Shown here in pieces: positions 47,191-59,508 of a stretch of DNA of 64,000 nt (positions within the stretch are counted from its first letter, which is position 1; every line of letters starts with the position of its first letter). The notes beneath the pieces are model-generated. The model searched no databases and had not been told where the DNA came from. It saw only the letters and a program-made list of their open reading frames with translations. Made by a program: the position numbers and the translations under genes. Source of the DNA: Apostichopus japonicus (Eukaryota; Echinodermata; Holothuroidea; Aspidochirotida; Stichopodidae); NCBI RefSeq assembly GCF_037975245.1, contig NC_092578.1:12008321-12072320 (forward strand), in the 5' to 3' direction.

Positions 47191-50126
47191 GTCAAAGTTT
47201 GCCTTCGTGGAGGAATCGAAAAAGACACACCGGTGCAGTCAAATCCTCCACCTCCCTTTCACGTATTGAATAAAAGAAACGACAGGAGTGGTCTCTTTAA
47301 TATGTCTTTTATTGTTTAATTTGCGTGCAATTGAAGCAAAAATAAATTTTTGTTTTTAAACGTCACTGAATATAAATATCTGTGTAGAGAATATGTCTAC
47401 TTTAGTCACCCGTGGTGATGTTGAAATAAATATTACCATACATCTTTACTTGCCCATGTTGAAACAATCGTCAGGTTTCACTTAATCTTTTATAATTTGT
47501 TGGTACTCTTACATCTAGTTCTATTCTATTCATATCCTATTTTGTATCGTTCTCTGACACCTTTCTTTTATCCATATTAAAGTGACTGTCTGTGACATCG
47601 CAGTATTCTTCTTTCATCTCAAAAATTGTACCTTGATACCTTTTCCGTGACCCATATTTATGTGACATGTGACACTGCAATCTTCTTTCATGTCAAAATT
47701 GTACCTTTATGCGTCACTCTCTTCTCGTGGCCATGTATATTAAACTATGACACGTGTATCCATTTATCTAACAAAATTGTTAATTATCTTTGACACTCTT
47801 TCTTTAACCCAAATTAAAGGAACTGTGTGTGCAACCGCAGTAACCTGTCATTTATGTCAAGATTGTACTAAACTTTGAGCCTCTTCCCCATTAGCCATTA
47901 CTGATATATATTGTTTCTGTGTGTGGACATTTTCATCTTTGACCTTCTTGCATGGAGACTACAGCGTCCAAAATTAAAACAATAGGCCGATTCACATATG
48001 TGTAAAATATTATGTAATATAATCTGTAGAAGAGATTACAAAACAAAACAATTGGATATTAACCGTGGTGTCCAAATCGATACGTTTAACAAAGAAAACT
48101 CAATAGTCCGATAAAATGTTTAATTTCATAGCGGCAACACATTAATAAAATATTTAGACATAGATGTCACAGCTGGTCGTGTAAGTCCCTTTATCAACTG
48201 GTGTATGTGTAGCAGTTGTTCTTTCATTTTATGAAAGGCAAAAAGGGCCAATAAGTAAACTTATATCCAACTATCACAAACAAAATAATAAATGGCAGTA
48301 CAAATAAAGGATTTCATGTAAGGTAATGGCTGCGGCACATGAAAAAATGTTACAAATAATTCCATTCGTGAGCAATAACGACAAAAACGAAGAACAGAAC
48401 CAATATCATAACTCAAATTTGGCTATTATCGAATGGTAGACTCCATTGGCTCAAGTCAGGTCGAATAACCCTTCGACTCGACCCAGGTGAAAGACCCGAC
48501 ATGACATGTGATAAACCTAAGACCCGAGCACCAACACATTCGAAAAGAGGGCCCGTCTAATCTACAGTACATCGACTTGACTAGACTTGATGTTCATTGC
48601 CTTGCTAATTGACTCAATGACATGAATCGGTTCGATGGACCATCATCGGGAGGGACTTCATTCGACTTCAAAGACCATCGACTGAATTGAAGAAGAAAAA
48701 ACTATGAGCGGGCAGTTCACTTTAGAAGCAAACGTAACAAAATACTCTGCAACGATGACTAGAAACCTCCTAATGCATTGGAAACATAACTTAAAGTGAT
48801 TTGTTTCCCTTGATTGTACGTATCCTATACACTGTTGTCACTATCATTGAAACATGCTCAATTAAGCTCCAACATATAGAGCCAAGCATTCATGCCCTGT
48901 TGCTGTCTTGGTTTTAATTTTGCATTTTTCGAAATACATTTGAATATATTTACCATGAGTGGCCCTACCTTATGCGAAGAATAACGCTACTTGTTCTTCT
49001 GCAATAATTTAAACATACATATAAATACTGACAGAGGTCGATGGTTCATCAAATTAGTAACCCAGAAGTCGGAATTAATGTATATGATGAATCGATTCTA
49101 GTACTACCCCATCCAAGGAAAGGCCGCAGTCACCAGCTGACCCACAAATTCACAACGAGTTAGATTGGTAATATTGTTACTTCCTATTCTCCTGCGTTTT
49201 GACCAAGAGAACAATCCTTAAAAGTGAATGCCATAACGAAAGTTCCATTAAACATGCACTCTAAGCATTTTCAACAGCTGTTTGATATAAGGAATGCCAT
49301 TGGGAATAACCGATTAATTGAAATATTAATGTGGCTTTCATAAAACATTGGCTTTAAGAAATTGACCGCTAGGGCAAATCAACCCGGCGGGGCCCATTAA
49401 GTGCCTGCACGTACGGGAATCTATGTGACTGCATGCACACAACTTGTTATAGAGTTGATGTGATTAGATTAGTCTGTGGGCGCGAAAAACCACGTCTCTC
49501 AACTCGCGTACGACCTACAACTTGAAATTTATTCATTTGAAACGTGACGGGATCTGACGATGCACAGAACGCTGATTTTTGCCAATTTTGTTTGCTAGGG
49601 CAGCGGTTTGGAACATCGAGTAGAAACATTCAAAGCAACACACTTATATTTATATCTGAAGATATATCACCATTACGACATCAATTGATGTTGTAAATTA
49701 TAGACAAATAAAACTGTTACTCAAAAGGCAGGTTGTGTTGCAAAGAACAACCTCCCTTGATGTTTATCTCATTGTGCTGGACTGCAGTGATTAAATCACT
49801 GTGTACCATGTGATATTTTGCAGCTCAATTGACTTTTCAAAGTGACTTTTACCTCCTACATGAGGCCAAACACCTTAAACGAAAACCGCGATATCATGAT
49901 GTCTGTTGTAACCGGTAACAGAACCGCGATATCATGATGTCTGTTGTAACCGGTAAAAGAAGATACACCATTTGGGCAGAATGGTGTTCTTCACAATAAT
50001 GTCACTTCACAAGCTGTTCAGCAACTTCCAACCCATTCTTTTTTGAGAGAAAACTATCCAAAGATTTTCGGTGTGATTTTGCTTACGAATGAGATGATTC
50101 TTGTTCTAGTTTTCAGATTTTGACAA

Positions 50127-50128
<2 letters not shown>
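47191..50128. other. Intergenic, nothing coding recognised
   Basis: No exon was seen on either strand. An exact 38-bp tandem duplication containing 'accgcgatatcatgatg' lies at 49883-49958. Confidence 0.35.

Positions 50129-50195
<67 letters not shown>
50129..50195. repeat. (AT)n microsatellite
   Basis: About 67 bases of perfect AT dinucleotides. Confidence 0.95.
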
Positions 50196-50196
<1 letters not shown>

Positions 50197-50339
50197 CAAC
50201 GATCTAAATTGCCCAATATAAAAAGGGGATGAAGAGAAAACAAGAAACCAGAAAGAAACCATCCCAGTGGTTAATACATATGCAGCACAAGAGTAGTTTG
50301 CAAGCTAATAACGCTGGTTGATGTTAAATCTGCAGATGG

Positions 50340-50880
50340 AGAGCAGTATCATATATCTATCTTGGGATATCGTATTTACAAGGTGTGTGATTATAGGGCT
50401 TTTACAGAGTGTTACCTTTTATGACCCAAAATGAACTTTGACTTCCAGGAAAAAAAAAATAAGGTTCTTGTACTCATTATAAGAAGGCCACATGCAAAAT
50501 ATGAAAAGAAATAGTTTCCTATATGGAGATATCGTGTTTAGAATTAATAAGTTCAAGGTTTGACCCACGTGACCTTCAATGAGCTCTGACCTACACCAAA
50601 TTGTTTAAAAATTTTACCCTACGTAAGACTCTTTTACCATGCATATATGACCTCCTTTGATGTTCAGGTTTTGGATGTTTTTTGGAGATTTTCACGTTTT
50701 GCCCCCCTGCTGACACCAAATAACTTCGACCTACACCCAAAACAATAGGTTTCTTGTACTCATTGTGGGGGAGCAATATGCCTAATATGAGAACTGCAGA
50801 CGATATCCATCTTGAGGTATCGTTTTGCAAGCTAGGGCGTCACATACACCAATACACACACGCAAACACCGATGCCAACT
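50340..50880 (-). repeat. AGGTCA-family dispersed repeat, inverted orientation
   Basis: Read on the - strand it shows 'gaggtc', 'aatgagtacaagaacc' and 'caaaacgatacctcaa'-type phrases in family order. Confidence 0.55.
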
Positions 50881-53618
50881 TGCCTGCCTATGGCTAGTAA
50901 ACAGGGGGTAGGAAGCTTCCAAAAAGTGGGGGCACAACGTCAGAGGCGCACTTTCTCATTCCACAACCTACACTCGTTATGCTATAAACCGATACACACC
51001 TGCCATATCCCATATATAAATATGATGTGTTAGTATGCTATCAATATTATTATGGTGCACGTGACTCTATCAACCTACATCTGTACTTCTGTCCATCCAT
51101 AATTTAGAACTTTCCCAAAAATTTCCTCCTGTGTTCATTCCTTGAACAAAAGTCTTTAGTAACACCGGTTAAATCCAAGTCATCGGTCTTAGATTTGTGT
51201 ACATTCAATAACATCAGACTGTTGTATCTCTTTTGTGACATTGTGCTTCTCAGATAATTCTTTAGAAGACGCTGTGTGGAAAAAAAGATCTTTCAACTGA
51301 AGCGGTACTTAAAGGAGCCAACAATTATATATGAATGAGTTTTGCAAGTTCTGAAAGTTCACAAAGGTATGGGATGCCATTTTAAAAAGAGCATGTACTG
51401 AATAAAAAATAAATAATTAAAATAAAATGTTAACATTAACAAAGGCTTAAGATATCCAAAAGACAGTTCTCCATCAAAGGGGCACATTTTATTAGCCAGT
51501 AGGGCACATTTGCTATTTTTGAAAAAGTGACGAACCCCCCCCCCGGCTGATACCCCTGCTAGTAAACATAGAAGCCAAATACCGTACCTAACATTTGTCT
51601 AACTTGTTGATAATCAATCAGCTGCTATGGAATAAACTCCATATTCATATCATTTGCGTTACAGATCCATTCAGTTATATTCCCTTCGCTCTTGTAAAAG
51701 TGTTCAAAACTGGCGGTGCCCTACCATGAAAATATATAATCACCGACAAGTGGAGAACGTTTGACTTATTTTTGGACTATACTAGAAGAGTTTATTTGTA
51801 TTCTGATAACCTTTCACCTTTTTTAAGCCCAGCCTTATGCGTAAAGGTCACCATGTCTTTTCAAGATATGCGCTGACGGTCAGGGACAGATAGGTATAAT
51901 ATACAACTTATTCTAACAAGCCTACAACTTTGGTCAATGTTTTGTACAACCTTACAGAAGATTTGGTCATCTATGAGCTTATATGACCCTTTACTTCTTA
52001 TCCTTTAAATTTTGTCGGCCCCCGCACGACCGCCCATTGTCTACAATTTTTATTCACATCGGGTTAAATCTCTAGGAGGAGAAAGCATGATACAGTTATG
52101 TTTTGACCAACCTTTACATCAAATGACGTTTGACTTAATTTTCTTCAAAACAGTCATGATATCACTGACATCGTCAACTAGATCGATATCTTGAACGGAT
52201 GGATGTATTTGCAATAAATGTTCAGCTGCATTGGATAGACGGAGAGACAGATAGCTGGATAGAGGCATTGCCATAGTAACAACTGGATCAGCTTGGAGGG
52301 CCAATTGAGCTTATTATTAGCATAAAGTGTAATTTCACGTCGTGTAGAATAACAGTCAAATGTTAAGAAAGTAACTGATATCAACCAAGTTTTGTGTCAT
52401 GTTACTAAGAGGGATACCTCGAGCTTTTTGTCTAGTCATCAAATTTAGCTTTCCTTTCGTTTAGTCTCCTTAACGTTCAACTGAAGGGGTTACATGTTCA
52501 AGAGCATGTTAACTACATATTATAAGACAGAATTACATTGAAACGTATCATGATGTACGTTATTGATATATTTCCAAAGTAGATCAATCAACAGCGTCTT
52601 AATTATTGCAACATAAACTTAATGTCTTACTTCTGATATTGAAAGAAGCCGCTGGTCAAAATCCGAAGTCTTCAATTTTCCAAAAACTAAGGTTACGAGA
52701 ACGGATCTGTAAGGCAGCTGTTTACAATGGTAATAATCTGTTCATCAACGTGGTCGAGAACCACACATCATTTAGTGCTCAACACTCGACTAATATGATA
52801 CATGTCATCTTAATCTTACAATCGTGGATAATACTTGGACTATTGAAATACACAAAAATAACAATTATCTACTTATATAACATGTCCTAATGTTCTCGAT
52901 TCTACTAGGTCATGAATGGTTAAACCAATGTAAGAAGGTAATTACAAAAAAAACAAAAAGGTAAAAAAAATTGCACATTTTACTTCGGCTGGCCTGTTTC
53001 AAAATACGTTCTGCTCACGGCCGGTGATGATTGGACGATTACTAACAATCTCTCCTTGCATTTACCACTTCAGGTTTGGTAGTTAACGTTACAGTTCATG
53101 CAAACCATCGGTATAAGATGGTATTATGGAGAAGAGCAGGATCATTTCGATGCCAACATCGTTTCACCCGTGCAGAAATAAATCCCTCATCGTTCGATTC
53201 ATATCTGACTTTTCAGAAATATGTGTTGGCAGAGTGCTATTATCAGTTACGGCTTTTCTCAAAAAATTTTAACTGAGTATTAGTATGTGCAACAAGAGAC
53301 TGTCTTGGCCACTTTTCAAGGACTCAGAAGATTCGGGACGCACGTTTATCATCGCTACCGCCTTCAAGAAAGGAGTTTATATAGTAAATGAAAGCATCCA
53401 CTTGTAACGGCTTGTTTAGGGCGATGAACACAACGAAGGATTGAAAGCGTCAGGAAAAAGCTCTATTCTACATCACGATTGCGTGACTTCACATCGGCGC
53501 TGTTTAATCCTTCGAACAAGTAACACTGATGCGCATAAGTCATTTTTAAGGATAAATTCGTACGAATCATTTGGTTTGTGGTCTTGTCGTTGTCAACAGG
53601 TCTTACGAGGTGTAAAAC
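50881..53618. other. 3' flank of the GDF8/11-like gene
   Basis: It probably includes the 3' UTR of the - strand gene. An ATTAAA variant signal lies 110 bp past the stop (complement at 53503-53508), and AATAAA complements near 52046 and 51790 are alternatives; none is clearly preferred. No other exon recognised. Confidence 0.4.
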
Positions 53619-54014
53619 TCAGGCACAATGGCAGGAGTCAACCTTCATTGCGGCAATCGTGGTGAACTGAATGTTTTCATTCGTGTCTGTGTGAAGCATC
53701 GGTAGATCGGACATTTGACGTGGGGCACAACAAGGACCTGTTCCACCAAAAGGATGGGTTCCTACTGATTCAAGGATGTGAGTATGGGCGTATTCAAGCA
53801 AATACATACGTGGACATTCACCCTGACAATAGTTGGCGGCGTAACTCCTTGGGGCGATGATCCAGTCCCACCCAATTTCTTCAAAGTCGATGACCATGGC
53901 GTACCTGCAACATGACGTCACTTGAGAATTGGCCGGGCAAATCATACCCTCGTCTATGTTGCGCTTAAACCGGTGGTTTCGTTTCTCCTTAATTTTCATC
54001 ATCAAGAAAGATCT
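53619..54014 (-). CDS. GDF8/GDF11 (myostatin)-like ligand, last coding exon
   Basis: 131 codons plus TGA. It starts RSFLMMKIKEK, aligning with the end of the vertebrate prodomain (PFLEVKV-type). Then comes a furin-type site RFKR and a mature domain of 113 residues. The mature domain shows CCRYAMVIDFEEIGWDWIIA, NYCQGECP, GPCCAPRQMS and ends SCHCA. Nine cysteines are in the pattern of the TGF-beta/activin/GDF8-11 class: CxxxC-type cystine knot, CC pair and terminal CxC. WDWIIAP-x-x-Y-x-ANYC is strongly GDF8/11-like. In vertebrates this secreted dimer signals through activin type II receptors and Smad2/3 and limits muscle growth; here function is by homology. The acceptor AG at 54015-54016 gives the phase-0 join to exon 2. 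An alternative AG at 53988-53989 would skip nine codons and lose the family-conserved stretch. Invertebrates usually have one gene ancestral to both GDF8 and GDF11. Confidence 0.93.
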   Translation of the reverse strand, partial: RSFLMMKIKEKRNHRFKRNIDEGMICPANSQVTSCCRYAMVIDFEEIGWDWIIAPRSYAANYCQGECPRMYLLEYAHTHILESVGTHPFGGTGPCCAPRQMSDLPMLHTDTNENIQFTTIAAMKVDSCHCA

Positions 54015-54180
54015 CTACATGTAAGAATAACAAGATAACATAAGCTCATTTATACTTGCATAGGCACATTGTGCAACTTTGTCATCAAGAAAAATCTCTA
54101 CATGTAAGAATAACAAGATAACGTCGCTGGTCATCTATACTTGCATACACACATTGTGCAACTTTGTCAACAAGAAAGTT
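54000..54180. repeat. Tandem duplication over the exon 3 splice acceptor
   Basis: A unit of 83-85 bp starting 'catcaagaaa.atctctacat' and containing 'gtaagaataacaagataac' and 'cacattgtgcaactttgtca' occurs at 54000-54082 and 54083-54167, with the start of a third unit at 54168-54178. It includes the acceptor and the first bases of exon 3. Confidence 0.9.
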
Positions 54181-54456
54181 TCACCTCTGCTGCGAAAATT
54201 AATGAGTTAGAATTTCTAGTATAATTATCTCGAGTTCGAAAGAAAATTCACCACCGCGATTTTCTCTAACACATTGTTAATGAATGATTACTCGAATGCA
54301 AATTTTGAGCAAACATGTAATCCTATTTAACAGGCAACGATAGTTATATATGTCACGGCATGTAGAGATGGAGCACGCAAGCCAATTACATGAATCCTAC
54401 CCTTAACATCCCAATGGCTGAATGTGCACTATAGGAGTACAGACATAAAAGCTTAC

Positions 54457-54848
54457 CTTGCGATATTCTTTGTCAATGTTTGTGTCCAAGAATTGGTCGT
54501 AACTATTGCCGTCAGCATCCATAAGTGCCATTTGGATCACATTGTGTTCCTCTGGATTGTCCAACCAGTCCTGGGCAACGCGGGTCAGATTAAGCACTAC
54601 CCAATGTCCTTTTGTAACATGGAGGTGAATCTTCTTTTTGGAAATAGCTTTGACCTTTGGATTGTTGGAACCATCGGGTGGATCATGGACACTTCTTAAA
54701 ATCAGGTAATAAATAGAATCGGCATCATTTCCACGTCTTGAACGGACATGAACGTGTAATGACGCACTGCGCACATCGTAGTTGAAAAGTTTTTCGCTGA
54801 AAGTGAAAGCATAGCTGGTATTTTCGTTGATATTCCATTCAGAAGGAG
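54457..54848 (-). CDS. GDF8/GDF11-like ligand, prodomain exon (exon 2)
   Basis: 392 nt, starting in phase 1 after the AG at 54849-54850 and ending at AAG|GTAAGC (GT at 54455-54456) in phase 0. It encodes PSEWNINENTSYAFTF, ASLHVHVRSRR, HLHVTKGHWVVLNL, RVAQDWLDNPEEHN and ALMDADGNSYDQF. This is the second half of a TGF-beta latency-associated prodomain, and the W-x-x-L-x2-x-x-V-x-x-WL block matches the myostatin propeptide. An N-glycosylation sequon (NLT) is present. Phases 1 and 0 match the two introns of vertebrate MSTN. The intron to exon 3 is 442 bp. The first exon (signal peptide, latency helix, tolloid site) was not found. Confidence 0.9.
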
Positions 54849-56159
54849 CTGTAAGAAAGATACAAATCATAAAATCAGAATGTTTTATAATATTACGTAC
54901 ATTGTACTCATCAATTGATTTTATCATTTCATCAGATGAAGCTACGTTCGACCAAGAAATACGTACGACTTAAATCTTAGAAACCAATAAAGCGAATGTT
55001 CACATGTGATCTAGAGCATTGAAAATGGCAAGCAAAACATATCACAGATTAATGTTGCTCTATGAAATGAGAGCAGATGGTATTACCCAGTGGCGTGCGC
55101 AATCCGTCAGTCGGGGGGGGGGGGGTGGTGGCTCAGTCGGGAGAAGATGGTTCAGTAGGGTTGTTTGTATTCACCCAGGGATGAATTGCACCACTACTAC
55201 GGGTGTACACCCTCCATTTTTACAACCTTATTACCTTAAACAAAGATTTAATTGGGTTTAGGGCTACTTGTTATAGACCTAATTTACAGTCTAACTATAC
55301 CTCAGAATGCTTCATTTGACGGGAAGGATCCCCATACATAGGAGACACCAGAGCAACACACCCCCTCCTTTATAAAATCCTTGATTCGCCTCAGGCCCTC
55401 CAATAAAAGTTCCTGCCCTTTCAGTCGGTGAAATTTTGAATTAAGTTTTATTTATAAATACGCCTAAGAATACAGCATTTGACTTTAATTTCTTTCTGGG
55501 AGAGGACCAACAGACTCCGTACATGGGTGTTGGTTTCAAAGACCCCAGGACAGCACCCTCATATAAAAAGACTTCATTCACCTCTGACCTTCCCATGAAG
55601 TTCCAAATAATCTGAGGTCAACAAAGTCAGTGTCTGAGACACGTTGTATAACACGCAAACACATAAGGTGCTGTACAGTATGAATAAATGTAGGTCAGCA
55701 TTAGTGCAAGAAGTTTCAAAACATATATTTGTATTTTCTTCATATAAAATGTGGCAAAGCGCCACTAAGCCCATTGGCTATTGCTTCTTAACATTATTTT
55801 TATAATATGGTATTACCAGAGTCCCCAACCCGGCAGGAAGGTCAATAATTATTTACGACAATGATTTTCCATTGGGCGCGATTAATACCACTGAACATAT
55901 TTCTCATTTCTGGCCAGGCCGCCATACCATAATCTCAAACGGAGTGGTGGTGCCTTGTTCTGTACAAGTTAACCTTTAATAGAAAGAGGCACTCTTGGAG
56001 TAAGATTTCAAAGGACCTGCAACTGCCTTGGCCTAAGTCCTTTTCTTTCCACGATTGAATAATAGGACTATAACATTCTTGAACAGAGAGCATACTCCCG
56101 CCGGCATGATAGAAATATATGCGCAGCGTCTTGGCGTTACCGTAGATTATACATATGAT

Positions 56160-57370
56160 GATAAACCCTTCTTGTAGCCTGCATAGTATGCTGTACGATT
56201 CATACATAAGAGGATACACTACTAATCCCTTCTTGTAGACTGCATATAAGGCTGAACGATTCATACATCAGAGGATACACAACTAATCACTTCTTGTAGC
56301 CTGCATATAAGGCTGAACGATTCATACATCAGAGGATACACTACTATTCCCTTCTTGTATCCTGCATTAAGGCTGAACGATTCATACATCAGAGGATACA
56401 CTACTATTCCCTTCTTGTAGCCTGCATATAAGGCTGAACGATTCATACATCAGAGGATACACAACTAATCACTTCTTGTATCCTGCATTAAGGCTGAACG
56501 ATTCATACATCAGAGGATACACAACTAATCACTTCCTGTAGCCTGCATATAAGGCTGAACGATTCATACATCAGAGGATACACTACTATTCCCTTCTTGT
56601 ATCCTGCATTAAGGCTGAACGATTCATACATCAGAGGATACACTACTATTCCCTTCTTGTAGACTGCATATAAGGCTGAACGATTCATACATCAGAGGAT
56701 ACACTACTAATCCCTTCTTGTAGCCTGCATATAAAGCAGAACGATTCATGCATAAGAGGATACACAACTAATCACTTCTTGTATCCTGCATTAAGGCTGA
56801 ACGATTCATACATAAGAGGATACACAACTAATCACTTCTTGTAGCCTGCATATTAGGCTCAACGATTCATACATAGGGGGATACACTACTAATCACTTCT
56901 TGTAACCTTCTTAATGAGGCTGAATAATTCATACATAAGGTAATAAACTACTTATCCCTTCTTGTAGCCTCTTTATAAAGATGATCGATTCATACATAAG
57001 AGCATACACTACCAATTCCTCTTTATAGCCTGTTAATAGGGCTGAACGATTCATGTATAAGGGGATGAATTAGTAATCCCTTGTTGTAGCAACTTTATAA
57101 GGCTGAACGGTTCATAATTAAGGAGATAAATTACTAATCCCTTCTTCAGTAGCCATTTTATAAGGCTGAACGGTTCATACATAGGTGATTAAATACGAAT
57201 TCCTTCCTGTAGCCTATTAATATAGGCTGAACGGTTCAAACATAGGTGATAAACTATAATTCCTTCTTATAGCCTATTAACTGAACGGTGCTTACATAAT
57301 GGGATAAACTACTAATCCCTTCTTTTAGTCTACAGAGAACGCTGAATGATTCATTTATAAGTTGACAAGT
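56160..57370. repeat. About 60-bp tandem array, about 20 units
   Basis: Unit: 'cccttcttgtagcctgcata', 'taaggctgaacgattcatac', 'atcagaggatacactactaa'. Units vary from 59 to 62 bp. The left two-thirds are well conserved, with alternation of 'tagcctgcatataagg' and 'tatcctgcattaagg' forms. Units become progressively diverged toward 57370. Repeated ORFs through it on the - strand are a by-product of near-60-bp spacing. Confidence 0.93.
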
Positions 57371-58069
57371 TACTTATCCCACCTATGGTAACCTGTGGAA
57401 GTGTTTACATGCCATTAGATATAAATAATTCCGAGAGGTTGTAATAAAAGTGAATTGCATCCGCGGCTTCCTGTATTAAGATGGCCTACATGATACTTTC
57501 TAAAAAACAGCTAAACGTTCGGCTTCAAGGCTATGATTGATTTGTTCAACTGCAGGTATCAATTATATACAGAAAACATCAACTTCCTAGTGTCCTTACC
57601 ATATCACGTTTCCTGATGCAGATAAAAAAATTGTCATAACATGTTATAGAGTATGTATTTCTATGACGCTTGAAAGACTAAAAATTGGCCTACCTATTCA
57701 ATATGACAGTACGAAGACCTTTATGCTAGTGTACATTCACGCCACTGAGATTTTTATTTTGTGTTGTTGCAATGAAATTGATGACCGTATTTGGCGTTGA
57801 ATTTTCCAGATTTCAACAGTGTGGACAGTGAATCAGTTAGGTTTAAGAAACAACACGTATGAGTTAGAAAGTATTCATGAAACATTTATATCGTCCGATT
57901 TTCATCGCCTTTGGTTAAAGGCTGAAAACCTGCTACACACGATATCTCTAAATGGCATATGTTGACAAATATCACACTCGTTAGTTGGTTTTATTACTAT
58001 GAATACATTTACATTATCGTTTATTCCTTGCCGACGGCAAAAGCTGGAATCTTTTCGATGGTAATTGCG

Positions 58070-58690
58070 GGTGTATATGTGTATGTGTGACGCTTTGAAA
58101 TTCTATAACTTTAAACGTACGTGACAGTTTAACTTTATACTTGGTATGCAGTGAATCCGTCTTAGCTAGTACAATAACGCTACAGCTTTCTATTGGTCGA
58201 CAGGAGTCAAAGTCTGACAACCATGAAGTCAAACATAGCAAGAACCAAATGTTGTTATCAGAGATTCCATCGGTCATACCGTCATAGTCTGAAAATATAT
58301 TAAACATGACAACTCAAAAAGTAAAGCTTTGATAAAATTCATACATGGTGTGTAGATTCACCATAGTGAGTGTAAGAATTCTGTAGGATGCTGTCGATAT
58401 AAAAGGTCATTTCAGGTCAACACTTAAAAATAGTGTGAACCGTGTTACGTTTAATGTTCTCATGTAAAACATGTCAAGGAATCACTAGAACAGTTGGCGT
58501 TCGGTCTATGGGTAATCGTTCGAGGTCAAAGAGGTCTACTGTAGAAAGGTTAAACAGAAATATCCCAAAAAAATCAAGAAGAATACATAAGGCTGCTGCA
58601 AATTGTCGACGTGTCTCTTTGATTTGAAGATTTAATCGAAGGTTATGAAGGTCATAGGTCAAAAAGGCACCCTTATAACGTGTAAAATCA
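58070..58690 (+). repeat. AGGTCA-family dispersed repeat
   Basis: Contains 'aaaacatgtcaaggaatcac', 'ttcatacatggtgtgtagat' and AGGTCATAGGTCA at 58649, in family order. Confidence 0.55.
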
Positions 58691-59103
58691 ATTCCTTGTC
58701 AGGACGTCCGTGTGCAATGATTTTCAGTATCCTTCCATAACATCTCTCAGCCTACGTATATTGGTTCTTGCACCAACCCGTAAAAACTATAGACGTACTG
58801 CTTGAATACTGGTATTCCTCTTCCGTTTACATAGCAAGTAACTGCTTGGTGTGGCTGTCATGGCTTTCGACAATGTTATAACGCAATCAAAACTCCAACG
58901 CTAAACAGCTTTGTATGAACCTAGCACGTTTGATAGGTTACAATGGTCAATTGTGGTGAACAGGGTTCAAAAGTTCAGAGCAAGTCCACCAGTACTGGTG
59001 AAATTTTCACAATATTATGTTCAAGGTTTCGTTTCTATAACAGTATGGAAGTTACGAACCGAATGGACATACGGTGATGACTTATATAGGCTATGCATGT
59101 TTT

Positions 59104-59508
59104 TAGGGATGCACCGGATATCCGGTCCGGCCGGACTATCCGGCCGGATAGTGAGCAATTATCCGGTTCCGGCCGGATATTTTTCAAAATACGGCCGGAC
59201 TTTTTCAAAATCTGGCCGGATCTTTTTCAAAATCTGGCCTGAATTATTCCTTAAAAAGGTGTTGGTATTAACTTAAATTAATGTAAACTATTTCCAAAAA
59301 TTAAGAAAAATATTCAAAGTAAGGAAAAATTAGGTTTAACATGTTTAATTTAATTTTCTCAATGGTCTGACCTAAGATTTGCTCCTTGTTTCATACTTCT
59401 ACTTCTTATTAATGATTTTCTTTTGTGTAATGAAAAAATCCGTTCATGTACTATCCGGCAAAATCCGGTTCCGGCCGGATCCAAAAATTTGGATCCGGTG
59501 CATCCCTA
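59104..59508. mobile_element. hAT-type MITE, 405 bp
   Basis: The ends are TAGGGATGCACCGGAT and ATCCGGTGCATCCCTA, inverted repeats resembling hAT termini. They are flanked by an 8-bp direct repeat with one mismatch, CATGTTTT (59096-59103) and CACGTTTT (59509-59516), as expected for hAT target duplications. Sub-terminal regions are packed with CCGGCCGGA / TCCGGCCGG words, while the centre is AT-rich. No coding capacity. Confidence 0.85.

Noticed and set aside
53985-53989. Alternative acceptor for GDF8/11 exon 3 at the AG before 53987
   Set aside because: It is in phase, but has a poor pyrimidine tract and would delete the family-conserved SFLMMKI stretch before the furin site. The AG at 54015-54016 is better on both counts.
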